A stretch of DNA of 44,315 bases. Origin: Clostridiales bacterium. GTDB taxonomy: Bacteria > Bacillota > Clostridia > Oscillospirales > Ruminococcaceae. The DNA is taken from the NCBI GenBank assembly GCA_012518465.1, contig JAAYSD010000060.1, forward strand, positions 1 to 44,315, given 5' to 3'. The translations under genes were made by a program, and so were the position numbers. Under the pieces are notes generated by a model, which saw nothing but the letters and a program-made list of their open reading frames with translations, was not told the DNA's origin and ran no database searches. Positions 37,139 through 44,315 of the stretch are shown one piece after another (position 1 is the first letter of the stretch; every line of letters begins with the position of its first letter).

Positions 37139-38362
37139 ATGGTAAAGCAAAGTGTACTTTTAACTGGTGCAACAGGTGGAATGGGACAACCTACTCTTAA
37201 AAATATGGTTGAAGATTTAGATAAACAGGATATAGTAATTTTAGCTAGGAAAACCGAAAGAGATTATGAAGTTTTAAAGCCTTATGAAAATATTAAGGGG
37301 ATTGAAATAATTTGGGGTGATTTAACTGATTATAATTCTGTTTTAAAAAGTGTAAAGGATTGTGATATTGTACTTCATATTGCCGCATTTGTTTCGCCTG
37401 CTGCTGATTATAATCCAGAGCTTGCTATGAAGATTAATTATGGTTCTACTAAAAATATAATTAAAGCTATATATGAAAATAATCAACAGGATACAACTAA
37501 ATTTGTATATATAGGTACAGTAGCAGAAACAGGCGACAGAATGCCTCCTATTCATAGGGGGAGAATCGGAGATCCTATAAAGCCCAGCGTATTTGATTAT
37601 TATGCTGTGTCAAAGGTAGTAGCCGAAAGGCTTGTTATAGAAAGCGGATTAAAATACTGGGTTTCTCATAGGCAAACAGGTATAATAGGAAAGCCAATGA
37701 GTCAAATTGAAGATGCTATAATGTTTCACAATTGTTTTGATAATGTATTGGAATATTGCTCGGACAGAGATTCAGCTATAGCAATGAAAAATCTGTGTTC
37801 ATACAGCTATGATAAAACCCTAGATGAAGGCTTTTGGGGGCATATATACAATATTGGTGGCGGTGAGTCCTGCAGAATTGATACTTATAATATGTATAAA
37901 ATAATGTATAAGGAAATAGGACTTACAAATCTTGATTATATGCTAAGCCCTAAAAAGCAGGCTACATTAAATTTTCATGGTCAGTATTATTTGGATAGTG
38001 ATAAGCTTGAAAGCTATTTGCATTTTAGAAAAGATTCTATGCAGTATTTTTATGATTGCTATTTAGAAAACTTGGGTTATCTGCGTGGTTTATCATTTGA
38101 AGAGCTTTATAAAATCACTGGTTGTCAGTTTCAGCCATTTAATACGATTTATCAATTGTATGATGATTTAATAAGAGGAAGAATAGCAAAAGCAACAGAC
38201 TTTTTAATGATACCGGAATATTTGATGTATAAATTAACAGGAAAAAAGGCAAAAGAATATACTAATGCTGTGACTACGGGGTTAGTTAATGCAACAAAAG
38301 GCGAGTATGAATCCTATATTATAAATTCATTAGGTTTGCTCAACAGCTTTTTCCGCAATTAA
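37139..38362 (+). CDS. Chimeric ORF: SDR epimerase/dehydratase fused to the middle of rhamnulokinase
   Basis: 407 codons. Residues 1 to ~313 form an extended SDR: TGATGGMG (10-16), DLTDYNSV, and the catalytic Tyr155-x3-Lys159 (YAVSK). From about residue 315 the sequence becomes rhamnulokinase: SFEELYKITGCQFQPFNTIY, FLMIPEYLMYKLTGKKAKEY, TNAVTTGLVNATKGEY. The join is in frame near nucleotide 38080. The kinase part then loses one base in GGTTTG-CTCAACAG (a C is missing relative to the expected Pro-Gln-Gln), ending the frame at 38362. The SDR half keeps its motifs and may still fold; the kinase part cannot work. SDR substrate unknown. Confidence 0.75.
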   Translation: MVKQSVLLTGATGGMGQPTLKNMVEDLDKQDIVILARKTERDYEVLKPYENIKGIEIIWGDLTDYNSVLKSVKDCDIVLHIAAFVSPAADYNPELAMKINYGSTKNIIKAIYENNQQDTTKFVYIGTVAETGDRMPPIHRGRIGDPIKPSVFDYYAVSKVVAERLVIESGLKYWVSHRQTGIIGKPMSQIEDAIMFHNCFDNVLEYCSDRDSAIAMKNLCSYSYDKTLDEGFWGHIYNIGGGESCRIDTYNMYKIMYKEIGLTNLDYMLSPKKQATLNFHGQYYLDSDKLESYLHFRKDSMQYFYDCYLENLGYLRGLSFEELYKITGCQFQPFNTIYQLYDDLIRGRIAKATDFLMIPEYLMYKLTGKKAKEYTNAVTTGLVNATKGEYESYIINSLGLLNSFFRN

Positions 38363-39057
38363 AAAAGCCAAAAACACAATTAGGCTGCCTTTTACCAGAA
38401 ATTGCTGAAAAGGTAGGCGGAAATACTAAAGTAGTGCTTTGTGCTACGCATGATACAGCATCTGCTGTTGAGGGAATGAGGATTGGTTTAAATCAGCCTT
38501 ATATTTCATCGGGTACATGGTCCTTGCTTGGCATTAAAACGAATGAACCTCTTACTGATGAAAATAGCTTTAGCTCAAATTTTTCTAACGAAGGAGGGAT
38601 AGGATACATACGTTATCAAAAAAATATTATGGGGATGTGGCTTATTCAAGAGCTAAGAAAGGAGCTATGCCCTGATAAAAGCTTTGATGAAATAGTAGAG
38701 ATGGCTGAGAGCAGTAAATTTAATGAATTGATAGATGCAGATGCAGAAATTCTGCTTTCTCCTATTAGTATGAAGAGTGCTTTTGATTCGTTGTTAAATA
38801 GTGAAAATAAGCTTTCATCCGCTGATTATTTTAGATGTGCATATCGCTCATTAGCTGAAAGCTATTCAAAAGCTGTTATTCAGCTTGAAAAAAACACAGG
38901 TATGAAGTTTAATCGAATTTATATAGCCGGTGGCGGTGCTAAGAATAATTTTTTAAATAAGCTTACACGAAAAGCAACGGGCAAAAAAATAATAGTTATT
39001 CCTGAAGAGTCTACGGCAATAGTAAATTTAAAAATACAAATGGAGGTCGCTTTATGA
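38341..39057 (+). pseudogene. rhaB: Rhamnulokinase C-terminal remnant (frameshifted from the preceding ORF)
   Basis: Reading from CAA at 38341 gives QQLFPQLKKPKTQLGCLLPE, then the FGGY-kinase segments CATHDTASAVEG, PYISSGTWSLLG, NEGGIGYIRYQKNIMGMW and the ATP-site IAGGGAKNNFLNKLT. The same protein's middle part lies in the other frame in the preceding ORF, so one lost base separates them. The N-terminal ~150 residues are gone. The C-terminus is also cut: after TAIVNLKIQM the frame runs into the ribosome-binding site of the next gene and stops (ATGA overlap). A GTG at 38434 could start a 207-codon peptide, but it would be inactive. Confidence 0.8.
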
Positions 39058-40040
39058 GCTTTACAAGTAGAATTGACTATGCGGCAAGTGTATATGAAAA
39101 ATATGGAGTTAATGTAGAAAATGCTATTAATTCTCTTAAGCAAATACCTATTTCAATTCATTGTTGGCAGGGTGATGATGTAGGTGGCTTTGACAGTAGA
39201 GAATCTCTTTCCGGAGGAATACAGGCAACAGGAAATTACCCTGGAAAAGCAACAACTCCTGAGCAGATTATGCAAGACTTGGAAAAAGCATTTTCTTTAA
39301 TACCCGGTGAGAAAAAGCTTAATCTGCATACTAGTTATGCTATTTTTGTGGAGAATGAATTTGTCGATAGAAACGAAATTCAGCCAAAGCATTTTGAAAA
39401 ATGGGTTGAGTTTGCAAACGAATATTTTATAACTACTGGAAGTGGAAAATTTTTCAGAAATGTTATATTAGACCCAGAGCATTCAATTGGTATTGTAAAA
39501 ATAAATGATAAAGGCGACTCGTGGAAAGTTGTTTGGGGTTTAGAAAATGGTGCAAGACCTACCAGTGAATTTCCTACACATTTTATGAATCACTCTGTTA
39601 AAAAATCTGCTACTAATAATGAATACAGAGTAATTTATCATGCACATCCTGCTAATCTTATTGCTATGACTTATACTACTCCTCTTACGGATAAAGCTTT
39701 TACCAAGGCTTTATGGCAATCAGCAACCGAATGTCCTGTTGTTTTTCCTCAAGGTGTAGGAGTAGTGGAATGGATGGTTCCCGGTGGTACTGAAATTGCT
39801 ATGGCCACCTCAAAGCTAATGAAAAAGTACGATGCTGCAGTTTGGGCACATCATGGGTTATTTTGCTCGGGAGTGGATTTTGATATAACATTTGGCTTAA
39901 TGCATACTATTGAAAAAGCAGCTGAAATATATAATTTAGCATTTTCCTCAGGCAAAATCATTCAAACTATTACTGATGCTAATTTAAGAGCAATTGCTAA
40001 GGAATTTGGCGTTTGTCTTAATGAAGATTTTTTGGATTAA
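39054..40040 (+). CDS. Chimeric ORF: L-rhamnose isomerase N-terminus joined to rhamnulose-1-phosphate aldolase
   Basis: 328 codons. Residues 1 to ~122 are the N-terminus of RhaA (IPISIHCWQGDDVGGFDSRE, GGIQATGNYPGKA, KLNLHTSYAIF, KHFEKWVEF). From ~125 the sequence is RhaD (FITTGSGKFFRNV, TSEFPTHFMNH, YHAHPANLIAMTY, ECPVVFPQGVGV, HHGLFCSG). The metal ligands (His196, His198, His267) and the Glu172 of the aldolase remain, but the RhaD N-terminal ~80 residues with the phosphate-binding Asn-Gly-Gly-Asn loop are missing, and the isomerase part lacks its metal site. The join near 39415-39428 is in frame. GGAGGT precedes ATG. Neither normal activity is expected; a residual aldolase-like protein cannot be excluded. 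Confidence 0.85.
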   Translation: MSFTSRIDYAASVYEKYGVNVENAINSLKQIPISIHCWQGDDVGGFDSRESLSGGIQATGNYPGKATTPEQIMQDLEKAFSLIPGEKKLNLHTSYAIFVENEFVDRNEIQPKHFEKWVEFANEYFITTGSGKFFRNVILDPEHSIGIVKINDKGDSWKVVWGLENGARPTSEFPTHFMNHSVKKSATNNEYRVIYHAHPANLIAMTYTTPLTDKAFTKALWQSATECPVVFPQGVGVVEWMVPGGTEIAMATSKLMKKYDAAVWAHHGLFCSGVDFDITFGLMHTIEKAAEIYNLAFSSGKIIQTITDANLRAIAKEFGVCLNEDFLD

Positions 40041-40053
40041 AATATTATCTTAT

Positions 40054-40090
40054 GGACTTGCTGATTTTTTAGCAAGTCCTATAAATTTTT
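40054..40090 (+). terminator. Intrinsic terminator after the rhamnose remnant
   Basis: A perfect 9-bp stem GGACTTGCT (40054-40062) with AGCAAGTCC (40071-40079), loop GATTTTTT, and a TATAAATTTTTT tail. Confidence 0.7.
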
Positions 40091-40121
40091 TGTATATTTT
40101 CTGAAAACCATGTGAAAATCC

Positions 40122-40150
40122 TTGACAATGGATTTTAAAAGTTCTATAAT
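40122..40150 (+). promoter_or_regulatory. Consensus sigma-A promoter of the marR-ABC operon
   Basis: Perfect TTGACA (40122-40127), 17-bp spacer, perfect TATAAT (40145-40150). Confidence 0.9.
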
Positions 40151-40170
40151 TACATAGAATTCTAATTAAT
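40149..40170 (+). promoter_or_regulatory. Palindromic MarR operator
   Basis: A 22-bp near-palindrome with a perfect core TAGAATTCTA (40155-40164) and outer ATTA/TAAT arms. It overlaps the end of the -10 box and the expected transcription start, so bound MarR protein would block the promoter. Such autoregulatory sites are usual for MarR proteins; binding here is inferred. Confidence 0.6.
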
Positions 40171-40185
40171 TTTGGAGGTGAATAA

Positions 40186-40683
40186 TTGGCTTTAGATGAA
40201 CAAGCAAGGCTTGAAGAAAATAATATAGCGTTTATTCTGAAAAAAATAAGCCACGCTATATATAATAAGCACAATGCCATGCTTAAAGAAGATGGGATAA
40301 CTTTTCAGCAGCTAATGATAATCAGATTTTTATATCATCATGCTGATGAAGATATAACTGTCAAAAAGCTGGAACAATTTTTGGATTTAAAGGGTTCTTC
40401 AGTCACTAGTCTTGTCAAAAATCTTGTTAAAAAAGGCTTGGTAGAAAAAAAGCAAAGCACCATAGATGGCAGATATTTCAACCTAAGTCTTACACAAAAA
40501 GCTAAGGATATGACTGAAAAAGGAAAGCAAAAATTCATAACAATTAATGAGATGTTTTCTTCAGGATTATCTAATGATGAGAAAAAACAGCTAATTTTTT
40601 TATTAAAAAAATTACTATCCAGCATTGAAAATATGGAATATGAAAGGGATAACAAATATGTTCAAAATCTTGAAACGCCTTAA
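40186..40683 (+). CDS. MarR-family transcriptional regulator
   Basis: 165 residues. The winged helix-turn-helix spans ~35-105: ITFQQLMIIRFLYHH, ITVKKLEQFLDLKGSSVTSL, VKNLVKKGLVEKKQSTIDGR, YFNLSLTQKA. Flanking helices form the dimer region. The start is TTG, set by GGAGGTG 5 nt upstream. It overlaps the following exporter gene by 26 bp and stands behind a consensus promoter with a palindromic operator, so it most likely represses its own operon and is released by a substrate of the exporter. Confidence 0.92.
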   Translation: MALDEQARLEENNIAFILKKISHAIYNKHNAMLKEDGITFQQLMIIRFLYHHADEDITVKKLEQFLDLKGSSVTSLVKNLVKKGLVEKKQSTIDGRYFNLSLTQKAKDMTEKGKQKFITINEMFSSGLSNDEKKQLIFLLKKLLSSIENMEYERDNKYVQNLETP

Positions 40684-42412
40684 AAATAGAGATTGGCTAA
40701 TGATTTTGGGGGCTTTAGTATTTATTGTTTTTCAGGTATGGCTTGATTTAAGATTACCTGAATATATGAAGGAAATAACAACACTTTTACAAACGCCAAA
40801 TACCGAAATGAAGGATATATGGCATGCGGGACTTATGATGTTTGCCTGTGCTTTAGGCAGTTTTTTTATTGCAGTAATAGCAGGATTTTTTACAGCTAAA
40901 ATTGCCGCATCGATATCAAAATCTTTAAGAGGAGATATTTTTGAAAAAGTACATTCATTCTCATTTGAAGAAATAGGAAAGTTCTCTACTCCGAGTCTTA
41001 TTACAAGATCCACAAATGATATAAATCAAATTCAAATGGTTATTTCTATGGGTCTTATTGTACTTGTACGTGCACCAGTAATGGCTATATGGGCATCTAT
41101 GAAAATTCTTACTAAGAATTGGCAGTGGACAGCTGCTACCGGTGGTGCAATTATTTTGATTGTTGTTTTAATCACTGTTATTACTTTATTTGCGATACCT
41201 AAATTTAAGGTTGTGCAAACATATACTGATAACTTAAATAGAGTAACAAGAGAAAATTTGACAGGTATAAGAGTTATTCGTGCTTATAATGCAGAAGATT
41301 ATCAGAACGAAAAGTTTGAAAAGCATAATACAGTATTATATAAGACGCATTTATTTATAGGTAAGATAATGTCGCTAATTGACCCTGTTATGGCGACGGT
41401 TATGAGTGGTATAAATCTAAGTATTTATTATATTGGTGCTTATTTAATAGAAGCCGCTGGCATGGAAAGCAAAATAGATCTCTTTTCTGATACGGTTGTA
41501 TTTTCATCATATGCTATGATGGTTATAATGTCGTTTTTGATGCTTACATTTATATTTTTTATGCTGCCAAGAGCATCGGTTTCTGCAAAGCGTATAAATG
41601 AAGTGCTTGATACTGAGCCTAGAATTCACTACGGAGATTATAAAGGTAATGATATTAAGGGTGAAATAGAGTTTAGAAATGTTAATTTCAAATACCCTGA
41701 TGCCGGTGATTATGTCCTTGAGGATATTAGCTTTAAAGCAAATAAGGGTGAAACTATTGCAATCATTGGTTCGACGGGTAGTGGAAAAAGCTCTTTAATT
41801 AATCTTATACCTAGATTTTTTGATGTTACATCAGGTGAAGTTTTAATTGACGGTGTAAATGTGAAAGAATATGATAAAAAAGCTTTATTGGATAAAATAG
41901 GCTATGTATCTCAAAAGGCAGTGCTTTTTTCAGGTACTGTTCGTTCCAACATTGAATATGGAAACAATCCTGAAAATGGTGATTCTGCAGTTGAAAAAGC
42001 TATTGAGATTGCTCAGGGCAAGGAATTTATCAACGAAAAGACAGGCGGTATAGATGCTGTTATAGCACAGTCTGGACAAAACTTATCAGGTGGACAAAAG
42101 CAGAGAATATCAATAGCTAGAGCTATTCATCGTAATTCTGAAATACTTATCTTTGACGATTCTTTTTCTGCTTTGGATTATAAAACCGATAAGCAGTTGC
42201 GTCATGCGTTAAATAAGCATACGTCCAACAGCACTGTATTTATCGTAGCACAAAGAATAGGCACTATAAAAGATGCCGATAAAATAATTGTTCTTGATGA
42301 AGGCAGGGCAGTAGGCATAGGAACTCATAGAGAGTTAATTAATAATTGTGAAGTATATCGTGAAATTGCTTTATCACAGCTATCAAAGGAGGAACTGGAA
42401 GATGTCAGATAG
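40658..42412 (+). CDS. ABC exporter half-transporter with degenerate ATP site (second pair, subunit A)
   Basis: 584 residues from ATG 40658 (AAAGGG 9 nt upstream; an earlier ATG at 40625 lies deep in marR). Six membrane spans (~15-310) precede the ATPase domain: Walker A GSTGSGKSS (371-379), Q-loop YVSQKAVLFSGTV, signature LSGGQ (476-480). Walker B is IFDDSFSALD, Asp in place of catalytic Glu, and the switch His is Gln (AQRIGTIK). It is therefore the partner with the weak ATP site, matching the first ABC pair in layout. Substrate unknown; MarR control suggests a toxic compound. Confidence 0.92.
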   Translation: MFKILKRLKNRDWLMILGALVFIVFQVWLDLRLPEYMKEITTLLQTPNTEMKDIWHAGLMMFACALGSFFIAVIAGFFTAKIAASISKSLRGDIFEKVHSFSFEEIGKFSTPSLITRSTNDINQIQMVISMGLIVLVRAPVMAIWASMKILTKNWQWTAATGGAIILIVVLITVITLFAIPKFKVVQTYTDNLNRVTRENLTGIRVIRAYNAEDYQNEKFEKHNTVLYKTHLFIGKIMSLIDPVMATVMSGINLSIYYIGAYLIEAAGMESKIDLFSDTVVFSSYAMMVIMSFLMLTFIFFMLPRASVSAKRINEVLDTEPRIHYGDYKGNDIKGEIEFRNVNFKYPDAGDYVLEDISFKANKGETIAIIGSTGSGKSSLINLIPRFFDVTSGEVLIDGVNVKEYDKKALLDKIGYVSQKAVLFSGTVRSNIEYGNNPENGDSAVEKAIEIAQGKEFINEKTGGIDAVIAQSGQNLSGGQKQRISIARAIHRNSEILIFDDSFSALDYKTDKQLRHALNKHTSNSTVFIVAQRIGTIKDADKIIVLDEGRAVGIGTHRELINNCEVYREIALSQLSKEELEDVR

Positions 42413-44225
42413 AGAATATAAACGTCGTCCGCCAAGAAGGGGACCTGGTGCTCCAATGGTAGGGGAGAAGCCTAAGAACTTTAAAAACACATGGTTAAAA
42501 ATTATAAAATACAGTAAAACTTATGCGATTTTCATCTTTATAGCGATAATATTAGCTGTTATAGGTTCTGTTTTAACTGTTATAGGCCCACGCTATATTG
42601 AAGATTTATCCAATGCTATTAAAGATGGAATTATTACTAGTATTGATTTTAATAAGGTAAATAAAATTGCACTTATTTTTGGTGTAATTAGTGTTTTAAG
42701 TATAATTTTTCAGTATGCCAGAAATTTTATTATGGTAACTGTTTCACAGAAAATTTCACGTAGAATGCGTACTGATATTAGCCATAAGATAAATAAAATT
42801 CCATTAAATTATTTTAATAGAAATAGCATTGGTGATGTGCTTAGTCGTGTTACTAATGATATTGATTCACTTTCAATGACGTTGAATCAAAGTGTGGGAG
42901 GCTTCTTTTCGTCGGTGACTATGCTTGTTGGTTCTTTGGTGATGATGATTGTTACAAATCCATTGATGGCTTTAGTAGCTGTATTATCTTCATTGCTTGG
43001 ATTTATTCTTATGTTTGTTATTATTGGTAAATCTCAAAAGTATTTTACACAACAGCAGGATTATTTAGGTGAAATAAATGGTGTAATAGAAGAAACATAC
43101 ACTGGTCAAGCAGTTGTAAAGGCATATAATGCAGAGGAGAAAATAAACAAAAGCTTTAATAAAATTAATAATAAGCTATATACAAGCTCATGGAAATCGC
43201 AGTTTCTTTCGGGACTTATGCAGCCTATAATGGGGTTTGTGGGCAATTTTGGTTATGTTGCAGTTTGTTTAACGGGTGCGGCGTTGGCATTGGACAATAA
43301 AATTGAATTTGGCGTAATTGTAGCATTTATGATTTATATTAAGCAATTTACACAGCCGCTTTCTAATATAGCACAGGCAGCTACGGGACTTCAGTCAGCA
43401 GCTGCAGCTGGAGAAAGAGTCTTTGAATTTTTGGAAGAAGATGAGTTGTCAAGAGAAGATGACAAAAAGCAGATTTTACAAAGTCCCAATGGTGATGTTG
43501 AATTTAAAAATATTGTATTTGGATATACACCTGAAAAGCTAGTTATTAAAAATTTTTCAGCTCATGCTAAAAGTGGACAAAAAGTAGCGATAGTTGGCCC
43601 TACCGGTGCTGGAAAAACAACAATAGTAAATCTTTTAATGAGGTTTTATGAGCTTGACGGAGGACAGATTTTAATAGATGGAATACCTACAAGCGAGCTA
43701 ACAAGAAATAATGTACATTCTATGTTTTGCATGGTGTTGCAGGATACTTGGCTTTTTGAGGGAACAGTCCGTGAGAACATTGTTTATGTAAAAGAAAATG
43801 TATCTGATGAGCAGTTAAAGCAAGTATGTAAAGTAGTGGGTATCCATAAATTTATAAAAACACTTCCTAATGGATATGATACTATTTTAGATGATAAAGC
43901 AGTGCTGTCAGCGGGACAAAAGCAGCTGATTACAATAGCTCGTGCAATGATACAAAATGCACCTTTGCTTATTTTAGATGAAGCTACAAGTTCCGTAGAT
44001 ACACGTACAGAAATACAAATTCAAAAAGCTATGGATGAATTGACAAAGGGCAGAACGTCTTTTGTAATAGCGCACAGACTTTCTACTATTAAAAATGCTG
44101 ATTTAATTCTTGTAATGAAGGATGGCGATATTTTAGAGAGTGGAAATCATGAAGAGCTTCTTGCTAAAAATGGATTTTATGCTGAATTGTATAATAGTCA
44201 GTTTGAGCCACAAGATGCGTCATGA
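42402..44225 (+). CDS. ABC exporter half-transporter with complete ATP site (second pair, subunit B)
   Basis: 607 residues from ATG 42402, chosen for AGGAGG 9 nt upstream inside the preceding gene; the two genes overlap by 11 bp. A basic, Pro/Arg-rich N-terminal tail (~1-40; YKRRPPRRGPG) precedes six membrane spans and the ATPase domain: Walker A GPTGAGKTT (~399), signature LSAGQ (~502), Walker B LILDEATSSVD with Glu, H-switch AHRLSTIK. The degenerate signature and intact Walker B complement subunit A. The last gene of the marR operon; a very strong terminator follows. Confidence 0.93.
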   Translation: MSDREYKRRPPRRGPGAPMVGEKPKNFKNTWLKIIKYSKTYAIFIFIAIILAVIGSVLTVIGPRYIEDLSNAIKDGIITSIDFNKVNKIALIFGVISVLSIIFQYARNFIMVTVSQKISRRMRTDISHKINKIPLNYFNRNSIGDVLSRVTNDIDSLSMTLNQSVGGFFSSVTMLVGSLVMMIVTNPLMALVAVLSSLLGFILMFVIIGKSQKYFTQQQDYLGEINGVIEETYTGQAVVKAYNAEEKINKSFNKINNKLYTSSWKSQFLSGLMQPIMGFVGNFGYVAVCLTGAALALDNKIEFGVIVAFMIYIKQFTQPLSNIAQAATGLQSAAAAGERVFEFLEEDELSREDDKKQILQSPNGDVEFKNIVFGYTPEKLVIKNFSAHAKSGQKVAIVGPTGAGKTTIVNLLMRFYELDGGQILIDGIPTSELTRNNVHSMFCMVLQDTWLFEGTVRENIVYVKENVSDEQLKQVCKVVGIHKFIKTLPNGYDTILDDKAVLSAGQKQLITIARAMIQNAPLLILDEATSSVDTRTEIQIQKAMDELTKGRTSFVIAHRLSTIKNADLILVMKDGDILESGNHEELLAKNGFYAELYNSQFEPQDAS

Positions 44226-44238
44226 TTTAATGAAAACT

Positions 44239-44280
44239 AAATACAGGCTTTGCTTAATGCAAAGCCTGTATTTTATTTTT
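44239..44280 (+). terminator. Strong intrinsic terminator after the marR-ABC operon
   Basis: A perfect 15-bp stem (44239-44253 with 44259-44273), loop TTAAT, followed by TATTTTT. The remaining bases to the window end hold nothing recognisable. Confidence 0.92.
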
Positions 44281-44315
44281 AAAAAATTTTGTGAAAATCA
44301 AAAATTTGCTGAATT

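Noticed and set aside
38333..38362. Programmed ribosomal frameshift in rhamnulokinase
   Set aside because: No slippery sequence or stimulatory structure, and both ends of the kinase are missing, so no functional product would result.

Overview
The window looks like chromosome from a low-GC, anaerobic, spore-forming Firmicute of class Clostridia, most like gut Oscillospiraceae/Ruminococcaceae (inference from gene content and AT-rich codon use; no 16S is present). Sporulation is indicated by sigK and a yunB homologue. The Shine-Dalgarno sites are strong, several genes start at TTG, and sigma-A promoters and intrinsic terminators are easy to read. I see no tRNA, rRNA, CRISPR, insertion sequence or prophage.

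Layout. 1-1.9 kb: 3' part of a membrane nucleotide-sugar 4,6-dehydratase, then a structured intergenic stretch. 2.1-8.1 kb (minus strand): an operon of a GHL10-type lipoprotein, a large secreted amidase whose N-terminal half resembles a degenerate copy of that lipoprotein's domain, tyrA, and a small membrane protein. 8.4-10.3 kb: DnaD-like protein and DnaI/DnaC-type helicase loader. 10.4-12.6 kb: an ECF sigma factor behind a textbook ECF promoter, with a membrane partner. 12.8-14.1 kb: aspartate-type aminotransferase. 14.2-14.9 kb (minus): uninterrupted sigK. 15.2-18.8 kb: heterodimeric ABC exporter. 19.0-19.9 kb: rplM-rpsI. 20.1-21.5 kb: purine permease. 21.7-26.6 kb: DUF951 protein, prfA, Sua5/TsaC, coaE, lytic transglycosylase, M18 aminopeptidase. 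26.7-32.7 kb: yunB, ligA, gatC, gatA, gatB.

The accessory part is 32.7-40.0 kb. An AraC regulator diverges from an intact GH3 glycosidase. Downstream lies what reads as the wreck of a rhamnose-use operon: a 50-codon transporter stub, an alpha-L-rhamnosidase scrap, an unrecognised interrupted fragment, an SDR epimerase fused in frame to the middle of rhamnulokinase, a frameshifted rhamnulokinase tail, and an open reading frame that joins the N-terminus of L-rhamnose isomerase to the C-terminal two thirds of rhamnulose-1-phosphate aldolase. 40.1-44.2 kb: MarR regulator with a palindromic operator on its own promoter, followed by a second heterodimeric ABC exporter.

I found no convincing new defence or biosynthetic system. 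The most noteworthy items are the shrunken rhamnose operon with its two in-frame chimeras, the active/degenerate GHL10 pair next to an amidase, the self-regulating ECF sigma locus, and a hairpin that could hide the yunB ribosome-binding site on read-through mRNA only.
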